Assembly (NCBI RefSeq): GCF_011516645.4
Contig: NZ_CP088285.1
Location: forward strand, 8,450,501-8,514,500
Origin: Bradyrhizobium septentrionale
Lineage (GTDB): Bacteria > Pseudomonadota > Alphaproteobacteria > Rhizobiales > Xanthobacteraceae
Direction: 5' to 3'
DNA: 64,000 nt
In this document: piece by piece, positions 58,892 to 64,000 of the stretch
How positions within the stretch are numbered: the stretch's first letter is position 1
Layout of the letters: the number at the start of each line of letters is the position of its first letter
The notes under the pieces: model-generated
Databases searched by the model: none
What the model was told of the DNA's origin: nothing
Seen by the model: the letters and a program-made list of their open reading frames with translations, nothing else
Made by a program: the position numbers and the translations under genes

Positions 58892-59322
58892 GAGGCGAGC
58901 GCCCGCAGATACTCGAGCACCTGGCTCGACGTGCCTTGGAAGTGGCCCATTGCGGTGGCGCGCTCCTGATAGGTGCGCTGCCGGGTGAGGTGCCCGGCAG
59001 GGAGCTCCCTCCCCTCGCGCGCCCAGTAGCGCTGGCGGATCACCTCGGGGTGCTCCTGAATGAACACCGGCGTGACGTGGAAGCCGACATGCTCCAGCGG
59101 CGCGACGATCTGCGACATCGAGAACGGCGTCTCGATCAGCAGCGGCCGTTTCGCGGTGTGCGACTGCCGGCAAATCTCGGCGGTGTAGGAGGCGCCCGGC
59201 GCTGCCTTGAACTGATCGTGCGGCACGTAGTGGTAGAGGCCGGCGAGCTGGCCGCAGACCCACGACTTGCCCGAGCCCGGGCAGCCGACGACCAAGAAGG
59301 CGGTGAGGTTCGCCGGGATCAT
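58888..59322 (-). CDS. P-loop kinase-like protein (AAA_33)
   Basis: A 144-aa protein with Walker A VVGCPGSGKSW (11-21), a HDQFKAAPGASY lid-like piece and RQRYWAREGRELPAGHLTRQ, as in small phage nucleoside/polynucleotide kinases. Adjacent to the PP-loop enzyme gene; the two may act on a common nucleic-acid substrate. Confidence 0.66.
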   Translation of the reverse strand: MIPANLTAFLVVGCPGSGKSWVCGQLAGLYHYVPHDQFKAAPGASYTAEICRQSHTAKRPLLIETPFSMSQIVAPLEHVGFHVTPVFIQEHPEVIRQRYWAREGRELPAGHLTRQRTYQERATAMGHFQGTSSQVLEYLRALAS

Positions 59323-59669
59323 CAGGCGACCCCGCTCAGCAGCGCGCAGAACCAGATCAGCTTGCATACGACGTGGAGCGACTGGTCGGTGTTGTAGCCG
59401 ATGCGGTTGCGGCACTTGGTGAAGTCGATCACCGCGTGGGCGACGAGCTCGGCGACTGCGAGGAGCCACGAACCGGTGGCGAGCTTGACGGCTCCGGCGT
59501 GGATCGCGGCGTGCGCGAGCAGCGCGCCCGGCCAGATCGTCTCGGCCGGAACGAGGACGGGTGACCAGCCCGGGTTCTTGGCCTTCGACAGCCAGTCGCC
59601 CTGCAGCGGATAGTCCGCTACCGCGTGGCCGATCAGCATCCAGAACAGGGGGCCGAGAGCATCCAGCAT
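59322..59669 (-). CDS. DUF3307-like membrane protein
   Basis: A 115-aa membrane protein of the DUF3307 family: GHAVADYPLQGDWLSKAKN and VAHAVIDFTKCRNRIGYN with several TM helices between. Frequent in phages; function not known. Confidence 0.7.
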   Translation of the reverse strand: MLDALGPLFWMLIGHAVADYPLQGDWLSKAKNPGWSPVLVPAETIWPGALLAHAAIHAGAVKLATGSWLLAVAELVAHAVIDFTKCRNRIGYNTDQSLHVVCKLIWFCALLSGVA

Positions 59670-59670
59670 G

Positions 59671-59880
59671 TCAGGCGGCCTTCTGCTCGCGCGTGCCGAG
59701 CTGGCACTTCCAGCCGGCGAGGCGCTCGGCGGGATGCTGCTTCATCCACTCGGCGATCGCCGGCAGACCGACCATGCACTGGGTCATGGTCATCGGCTGG
59801 AAGTCGGAGTTGGTCACGGTGACCTCGTGGCAGTCCGCGGGGGCCGCGAGGCTGCACAGGGTCGCGATGATCTTGATCAT
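59671..59880 (-). CDS. Small secreted protein
   Basis: A 69-aa protein: hydrophobic start IKIIATLCSLAAPADCHEVT, then VTNSDFQPMTMTQCMVGLPA with conserved Cys residues, a family common in rhizobial phages and islands. Periplasmic; unknown role. ATGA-coupled upstream. Confidence 0.6.
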   Translation of the reverse strand: MIKIIATLCSLAAPADCHEVTVTNSDFQPMTMTQCMVGLPAIAEWMKQHPAERLAGWKCQLGTREQKAA

Positions 59881-60107
59881 TGGGGGCGGCCTTCCGGAAA
59901 TTCCCAGCGATCGCAGGTCCTGTGATGGTCCTCGATCGGGATGTGCGTGTAGATCGGCATGGTGCAGCCATTGCCGCACGAGATGCTGCCGGTCTGGACC
60001 GGCATCATCCACGTGGACGTCTCCTCGTGATCGGCGAGGCACTGGCCGCGGTCGATGCCGCAGCCGGCGAGCAGCAGCGCGCCGAGCAGCATGAAGGTCC
60101 GTGTCAT
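59877..60107 (-). CDS. Small lipoprotein
   Basis: A 76-aa protein with FMLLGALLLAGCGIDRGQC, a good lipobox (LAGC) for lipidation at Cys16, and several further Cys. Rz1-like in type but at the other end of the phage from the lysis genes. Confidence 0.62.
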   Translation of the reverse strand: MTRTFMLLGALLLAGCGIDRGQCLADHEETSTWMMPVQTGSISCGNGCTMPIYTHIPIEDHHRTCDRWEFPEGRPQ

Positions 60108-60286
60108 CGGGGGTCCTTGCGGTGCGCCGCGAGTAGCGCGTCGATGAATGGTCTCGACTTCGCCGCCATCTCGGCGGAGAGCTTCTTCTTCCAGTCGGGG
60201 CCGTACTTGGCCTTCTGGATCGCGACGAACTCGCGGAGGATCGCCTTCACCTCGTCGGAGGGCTCCGGACGGGGAGCCTCACTCAT
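60104..60286 (-). CDS. Small hypothetical protein
   Basis: A 60-aa helical, charged protein (DEVKAILREFVAIQKAKYGP). Start at 60286 overlaps the upstream stop by 8 bp. Unknown. Confidence 0.5.
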   Translation of the reverse strand: MSEAPRPEPSDEVKAILREFVAIQKAKYGPDWKKKLSAEMAAKSRPFIDALLAAHRKDPR

Positions 60287-60650
60287 CGGCGTGGCCGTGG
60301 CAGACGATGTGCCCACACCGGGGACACGTCGAGCGCAGCTCCGGCTGACCTTGGTCGATCACCGGAAACTCGATGCCGTGAAGCTCCGCGGCGCGCAGCT
60401 CGAACTTGATGAGCGCGACCCGCAACGCGGAGAGGATCAGGCTGTTGTGGCGGCTCGGGACCTGGCCGTTGAGATACTTCACCCGGTCGATCAGGACGCG
60501 CAGCACCTCCTGACTGTTGGTACCGCCGTGAGGCCGGCCCTCGTTGCCGGGATAGCCCTCGCCGACCCGCTTCATGAACTGGATCAGGGACTGGGGCGCG
60601 CCGTCGTAGCCGTCGACGGCGTAGAGGTGGCCCTTCTCGACGACTTCCAT
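60279..60650 (-). CDS. Conserved phage protein with C-terminal zinc ribbon
   Basis: A 123-aa protein: SLIQFMKRVGEGYPGNEGRP, HGGTNSQEVLRVLIDRVKYL and the ending CPRCGHIVCHGH. The first part is widespread in phages of alpha- and betaproteobacteria without a known function; the Cys/His cluster suggests metal binding. Confidence 0.62.
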   Translation of the reverse strand: MEVVEKGHLYAVDGYDGAPQSLIQFMKRVGEGYPGNEGRPHGGTNSQEVLRVLIDRVKYLNGQVPSRHNSLILSALRVALIKFELRAAELHGIEFPVIDQGQPELRSTCPRCGHIVCHGHADE

Positions 60651-60844
60651 CACGGCGCCTCGCCGAACTTGGTCACGCGCGCCTTGGCGATGTACCAGCC
60701 GTCGAAGGTGCCGACGAGCACGGCGACGTAGCCCGTGATCCAGGCTAGGTAGTAGTAGCCGTGCTCCGCCAGCGCGACGCAGATGCAGATCAGGATCTCG
60801 GCGACCGTCAGGAGGCCGACGATGATGTTGGTCTCGTTGATCAT
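60650..60844 (-). CDS. Small two-TM protein
   Basis: A 64-aa protein with two hydrophobic helices (NIIVGLLTVAEILICICVAL; YLAWITGYVAVLVGTFDGWY). Coupled on both sides (ATGA upstream, TGATG downstream). Unknown. Confidence 0.55.
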   Translation of the reverse strand: MINETNIIVGLLTVAEILICICVALAEHGYYYLAWITGYVAVLVGTFDGWYIAKARVTKFGEAP

Positions 60845-61170
60845 CACGCCACCGGCGCCGCGAGGCGAGCCATGTGGGTGCGACCGACCTTGGTCGGGCC
60901 CCGGTAGGGCTCCGGGTTCTCGACGGGCTCGCAGAGTGCCGGGCACTTGCCGTGGCGCCCGAGCGGGGCACTGCAGTTCGAGCAGCGCCCGGCCGCCTTG
61001 AGGTCGGCCGGGCCAGCCTCGACGAACCGCGTGATGCTGAAGGGCCGCTCGAAACCGGTCAGGTGATAGTTGCCGTCGCGGTGGTTGGCGATCCAGACCT
61101 CGTAGAGGCGACCAACGGTGAGTTCGTCACGCACAAGCGTGTTGTCGATGCACTTCACGAAGAGGGGCAT
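60844..61170 (-). CDS. Zinc-ribbon hypothetical protein
   Basis: A 108-aa protein: FVKCIDNTLVRDELTVGRLY (SH3-like start), then CSNCSAPLGRHGKCPALC, a four-Cys ribbon, and a Pro/Arg-rich end. Unknown. Confidence 0.55.
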   Translation of the reverse strand: MPLFVKCIDNTLVRDELTVGRLYEVWIANHRDGNYHLTGFERPFSITRFVEAGPADLKAAGRCSNCSAPLGRHGKCPALCEPVENPEPYRGPTKVGRTHMARLAAPVA

Positions 61171-61231
61171 GGTGGATGGTCTCCGGGGTGTGACCCGCGT
61201 CGATGGTCAGTCGGTGCGGGAGGTCAGGCGA

Positions 61232-61609
61232 TCAGAGCAGCGGCACCAGCACGTTCACCTCGTCGACCTGCAACAGACCGGCGCGTGATGGATGCGGGTC
61301 ATGGGCGAGCTTGCCGCCGCGATAGACCACTGCGTGGAGCACGCCCCGCTCGGCGGGGCCGTAGGCGAGATAGTGGACGCCCGAGGTGCGCAGCCAGTAG
61401 TCGAAGTCGCCGTTGCGCAGGGCCAGGATCGCCATGCCGCGCGAACGCACGAAGTTGTTGAAGCCGGCCCAGAAGCCCTCTTCGCAATCGTGGAAGTTTG
61501 GTACCTGATGGAGCGGCAGCTCCAAGATCGAGGCGACGGCGGCCTGCTGGCAGTTGCCGCGAGCGCCGGTCTCCCTGTCGTGGAATTTGTCTTGGTCGAC
61601 GGGCTTCAT
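61232..61609 (-). CDS. Cysteine-protease/transglutaminase-fold phage protein
   Basis: A 125-aa protein with GARGNCQQAAVASILELPLH (candidate nucleophile C20), GVLHAVVYRGG (His) and KLAHDPHPSRAG (Asp/His), the Cys-His-Asp order of a papain-like fold. Small proteins of this form are widespread in phages, probably as peptidases or deamidases. First gene on the minus strand after the divergent plus-strand gene. Confidence 0.62.
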   Translation of the reverse strand: MKPVDQDKFHDRETGARGNCQQAAVASILELPLHQVPNFHDCEEGFWAGFNNFVRSRGMAILALRNGDFDYWLRTSGVHYLAYGPAERGVLHAVVYRGGKLAHDPHPSRAGLLQVDEVNVLVPLL

Positions 61610-61687
61610 CGCGATCCTGATCTGTGGTTAACGCGCGTCCGTCGCCATGTGGGTCGACGCGACACGACCGCCCCCTGAACTAGCAGT

Positions 61688-61909
61688 GTGAAGATGGACC
61701 ACCTGAAAACGATACACGCCAAGGCTGGCGAGGACGCGCGACCGACCGGCATGGTCCGCTTCAAACACATCACGCGAACGTCGGGCCGCCTCCAATACCA
61801 ATTCCGCGGATCGAAGGGCCTGATCTGGATCGACGTTCCCCACGTGGACGCCAAGGGCCGCGAGATCGGGGCGTTCGACCTCATGCCCGTCTCGGGCCGG
61901 GCGAACTGA
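61688..61909 (+). CDS. Plus-strand hypothetical protein in the small-gene cluster
   Basis: A 73-aa protein (ATG 61688 or 61694) with good GC-rich codon use: VRFKHITRTSGRLQYQFRGS and KGLIWIDVPHVDAKGREIGA. Divergent from the protease-like gene at 61609 and convergent with the zinc-finger gene ending at 61913. Unknown; perhaps expressed in the lysogen. Confidence 0.55.
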   Translation: MKMDHLKTIHAKAGEDARPTGMVRFKHITRTSGRLQYQFRGSKGLIWIDVPHVDAKGREIGAFDLMPVSGRAN

Positions 61910-61912
61910 AGC

Positions 61913-62146
61913 TCAGCGCGTCACGGCTCCGACGACGCGCTCGCATGCGTCGCACATGAAGTACGGCTCATCGAAGCGACAGAGCTTGCCGCAGGTCGTG
62001 CATTCGACCGCCGGCAGGAACGTGATGTGCGTCGGCTTGACCGTGATCGGCCGGTTGATCTGCTTGAGGAGCTGCAGCAGGCTCTCCTCGGTGAGCGGCT
62101 TGGCCTCGTCGGCCGGATTGCGCAGCGGCCCGATGTCGATCTTCAC
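61913..62146 (-). CDS. Small zinc-finger protein
   Basis: A 77-aa protein starting with GTG (GTGA overlap); C-terminal CTTCGKLCRFDEPYFMCDAC is a zinc ribbon. May bind DNA or RNA. Confidence 0.58.
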   Translation of the reverse strand: MKIDIGPLRNPADEAKPLTEESLLQLLKQINRPITVKPTHITFLPAVECTTCGKLCRFDEPYFMCDACERVVGAVTR

Positions 62147-62274
62147 AGCTCGACGCCTCGCCGTTCGAGCTCGTCCTCGACCGCGGTGAAGGCGCCCTCG
62201 AGGGGCGCGAGCATCATCGCCATCGTCGCGATCATGGCGTTGCGCCATGCGAGCAGGAACAGGGTCGGGATCAT
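62143..62274 (-). CDS. Small hydrophobic protein
   Basis: A 43-aa protein (MIPTLFLLAWRNAMIATMAM then a charged helix). One TM segment. ATGA-coupled upstream. Confidence 0.5.
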   Translation of the reverse strand: MIPTLFLLAWRNAMIATMAMMLAPLEGAFTAVEDELERRGVEL

Positions 62275-62672
62275 CACAGCTCCTGCAATGCGGGCTTGGA
62301 TCGCGGCGGGATGACCGAGAGGTCGATCTCGCCGATGAAGCCGCCATGCACCAGCGTGTAGGCGACGCGGCCGTGGGGCTTCCTGCCGAAGTTCTCGTCC
62401 GAGCTGGCCTTGCCGAGGATGTGGCAGCGGCCGAGCAGGCCGTCTGCCGAGAGCGCCTCGCAGATCGCCATGACGAGATCGCCGTGCGAGGACGCCTCCT
62501 CGGTCCACGCCACCGCGATCAGGTCGATGTCGCGGGCGAGGCTGCCGTGCACGGCGACCGCGTAACCGCGGTCGCGCGCCACCGTCCGGATCGTCGGCAG
62601 CATGCTGTCGAGCAGCGACTGGCAGAACGCGCCGGTCGCGAAGCGGACGGCTACGGGCTGGGTGTCTTTCAC
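62274..62672 (-). CDS. Nucleotidyltransferase-like phage protein
   Basis: A 132-aa protein: GYAVAVHGSLARDIDLIAVAW places G-S and D-x-D as in minimal nucleotidyltransferases; the C-terminus is GRVAYTLVHGGFIGEIDLSV. Widespread in phages of this host group. The catalytic pattern is complete but activity is uncertain. Confidence 0.66.
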   Translation of the reverse strand: MKDTQPVAVRFATGAFCQSLLDSMLPTIRTVARDRGYAVAVHGSLARDIDLIAVAWTEEASSHGDLVMAICEALSADGLLGRCHILGKASSDENFGRKPHGRVAYTLVHGGFIGEIDLSVIPPRSKPALQEL

Positions 62673-62676
62673 AGGA

Positions 62677-62823
62677 TCAGCACTCGATGAGGAAGATCAG
62701 GAACAGACACCAGCCCCAGCCGTCATGACCGGAATAGCCGATGGCGCCTGCGGCGATGGCAAGCGCCACCGACACCCAGTGCACGTTGACGGGCGCGAAC
62801 CGGCGGATCAGTTGCTCTTTCAC
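62677..62823 (-). CDS. 48-aa membrane protein
   Basis: GTG start overlapping the upstream stop (GTGA). MKEQLIRRFAPVNVHWVSVA then hydrophobic AAGAIG and WCLFLIFLIEC. Two short TM segments. Unknown. Confidence 0.5.
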   Translation of the reverse strand: MKEQLIRRFAPVNVHWVSVALAIAAGAIGYSGHDGWGWCLFLIFLIEC

Positions 62824-63236
62824 TTGCTCTTGCCCGGCGCCGGCGGGAACAGCGACGCTGCCACCTTGATCTCGAAGGTGCTGTCGTCGATCTTGCGGAC
62901 CACGCCGCGCTCGTCGTCGAACATATCGTCACCCAGCCGGGGGACGTAGCCGAACGAGAACACGAAGGCGTGCATCAGCTCGCGCGGCTTGATCGCGGCC
63001 TCCGACGTGGAGCCGGTGATGCGGATCTTGCCGAGGTCGTCGCCGGTCCCGAGCTGGAGCACGTATCGCTCCGCCTTGGCGGCGCCGCAGACCGTGGTCG
63101 GGATCGAGACCATCAGCTGGGGCTCGGTGCCCGGCTTGGACTGCCCGGTGCCGCGCACCTTGGGACGCATGTAGGTCAGCTTCGCCATCGGCGGCTGATT
63201 GGTCTTGGTGACCGTCTCGATCTCTTCAAAGGCCAT
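62820..63236 (-). CDS. Hypothetical phage protein
   Basis: A 138-aa protein (start at MAFEEIETVTKTNQPPMAKL), beta-rich (QLMVSIPTTVCGAAKAERYV, KIRITGSTSEAAIKPRELMH). Unknown; coupled to the next gene. Confidence 0.55.
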   Translation of the reverse strand: MAFEEIETVTKTNQPPMAKLTYMRPKVRGTGQSKPGTEPQLMVSIPTTVCGAAKAERYVLQLGTGDDLGKIRITGSTSEAAIKPRELMHAFVFSFGYVPRLGDDMFDDERGVVRKIDDSTFEIKVAASLFPPAPGKSK

Positions 63237-63332
63237 TGGTCTGGTCCTTGGGGTGATGCAGTGGGGGACTGCGTGGAGCACCCAGCCATATGCGCGTCAG
63301 TGAGAGGCGGGCCGGGTCAATGAGGCGCCGCG

Positions 63333-63509
63333 TTAGCGGCTGAAGTCGAAGGTCTCGTCGCGTACCGGCTGGGGGCGCGAGAGCATCCACGACCATTCGG
63401 TGAACGACATCGAGAGCAGCAGCTTGCCGTCCTTCTCGATGTAGATCCGCTCGTGCTTGGCGGACTGGTAGATCTGGTGCGGGTTGGAGGGCACTGCCGG
63501 GGCGCTCAT
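63333..63509 (-). CDS. Small hypothetical protein
   Basis: A 58-aa protein, MSAPAVPSNPHQIYQ with KHERIYIEKDGKLLLSMSFT. ATGA overlap upstream. Unknown. Confidence 0.5.
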   Translation of the reverse strand: MSAPAVPSNPHQIYQSAKHERIYIEKDGKLLLSMSFTEWSWMLSRPQPVRDETFDFSR

Positions 63510-63712
63510 GCTAACGAGGTCACCTTGTGCAGCGTCTTGAAGTGCAGCTCGGCGCGCTGGATTTGCCGCTTGAGGTCGAGCCACATCACCTTGATGTGGT
63601 TGTCGCCAGCGCCGATGACTGTCATCGGCGTGTACGGCTGACCCTTCATGGCGACAACGTCGCCAATCGCGACGTCGCTCGCGCTCTCGATGTCAACGCG
63701 AACCTCGGCCAT
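63506..63712 (-). CDS. DUF2158/YodC-like protein
   Basis: A 68-aa protein with GDVVAMKGQPYTPMTVIGAG and HIKVMWLDLKRQIQRAELHF, the beta-barrel pattern of the YodC/DUF2158 family. Role unknown. Confidence 0.6.
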   Translation of the reverse strand: MAEVRVDIESASDVAIGDVVAMKGQPYTPMTVIGAGDNHIKVMWLDLKRQIQRAELHFKTLHKVTSLA

Positions 63713-63815
63713 CAGCGCGACGCCTTCGCTCGTCGGCGAACTCGGCGGTGGTGATCGAGCCGGCGCTGTGCGCCGACCCGACGTACATCAGTGCGATCAG
63801 GATGTAGGCAGGCAT
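63693..63815 (-). CDS. Small hydrophobic N-terminal protein
   Basis: A 40-aa frame, MPAYILIALMYVGSAHSAGS then TTAEFADERRRRADG; looks like a signal-anchor peptide of a family common beside phage genes. Overlaps the next gene by 20 bp. Confidence 0.45.
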   Translation of the reverse strand: MPAYILIALMYVGSAHSAGSITTAEFADERRRRADGRGSR

Positions 63816-63877
63816 GGGGGACCGTGGGGATTGTTGTGGAGGCTTGCAGACCCCCGACGATGTTTCGCCCCATCGCC

Positions 63878-64000
63878 TTACAGCGGGCTGGTTTGGTCGC
63901 CGATTTCTTTGCCTTCAGTCGGGACGCGCCTTTCTCCGACATCCGCTGTGGAGGGCATCTCTCCCCCGCTCCGGGCACGTGGCTCCCCGGTCAGCGCGGC
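63878..64000 (-). CDS. Possible 3' end of a gene running off the window
   Basis: Frame open from the right edge to TAA 63878-63880, reading ...GEPRARSGGE then MPSTADVGERRVPTEGKEI. Could also start at the ATG near 63957. Weak evidence only. Confidence 0.25.
   Translation of the reverse strand, partial: AALTGEPRARSGGEMPSTADVGERRVPTEGKEIGDQTSPL

Larger units (their letters stand above)
16936..64000 (-). mobile_element. Contractile-tailed prophage (late region, incomplete at right)
   Basis: About 47 kb in which nearly every gene is on the minus strand with the order small genes, terminase, head, connector, tail, baseplate, fibres, lysis, ParA. Sheath, tube, tape measure, gp25-like wedge, baseplate J, hub and spike define a myovirus. 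No integrase, transposase, repressor or attachment repeat was recognised inside, and the right edge is cut by the window. Confidence 0.88.

Overview
The window is high-GC DNA with alphaproteobacterial gene style. Its small conserved hypotheticals resemble those of the Bradyrhizobium/Rhodopseudomonas/Nitrobacter group; this is my recognition of family style, not a database match. It has two parts: a mobile-element-scarred genomic island (about 1 to 16.9 kb) and most of a contractile-tailed prophage (about 16.99 kb to the right edge), which is transcribed almost entirely on the minus strand.

Island. A secreted NodB-type polysaccharide deacetylase (133-1536) is followed by a SpoT-like HD hydrolase (1778-2299) and the broken start of a nucleotidyltransferase. 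From 2485 to 10862 lies a Russian-doll structure. An IS1380-type element inserted at a CTAG. Its left inverted repeat was then split by a ~6.7 kb unit bounded by perfect 18-bp inverted repeats (2495-2512 and 9216-9233), probably a passenger-carrying transposon of an IS1-like transposase (3201-4223). A cargo gene in that unit (4389 resuming at 7542) was in turn interrupted by an IS1182-type element and a second IS1380 copy that abut at one shared CTAG. Removing those insertions restores a 167-codon gene directly upstream of an HTH gene, which looks like a RelE/HigB-HigA-type toxin-antitoxin operon. Right of this are a promoter-driven HD phosphohydrolase plus Panacea-like gene pair, a TIR-domain protein, a HicAB toxin-antitoxin pair with palindromic operators, and decayed genes including a frameshifted ATP-dependent DNA ligase. 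The content is that of a defence/TA-type accessory region.

Prophage. Reading right to left on the minus strand: a chain of small, mostly ATGA- or GTGA-overlapping genes (63.8-55.3 kb: thiol-protease-like protein, P-loop kinase, PP-loop/PAPS-reductase-like enzyme, small membrane and lipoproteins); small and large terminase; portal; an SGNH hydrolase; a very large open frame joining a Nudix hydrolase, a 2H phosphoesterase resembling anti-CBASS Acb1, and a prohead protease/scaffold; major capsid protein; fibre-like proteins, one built of perfect 20-residue repeats; connector proteins; tail sheath (bracketed by terminators); tail tube; tail chaperone with a -1 frameshift site; a two-domain peptidoglycan hydrolase; tape measure; baseplate (hub, spike, gp25-like wedge, gpJ-like); tail fibres; lysis genes (endolysin, Rz with embedded Rz1); and finally a ParA-type ATPase before a strong terminator. 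Two plus-strand genes (32165-32614 and 61688-61909) interrupt the operon as likely morons. No integrase, repressor, replication gene or attachment site was recognised, so early functions probably lie beyond the right edge or are lost.

The most notable item is the Nudix + Acb1-like + protease open frame at 45951-48914, which also carries an internal Shine-Dalgarno/ATG for the protease alone. It may put two nucleotide-signal-degrading domains into the capsid assembly pathway.
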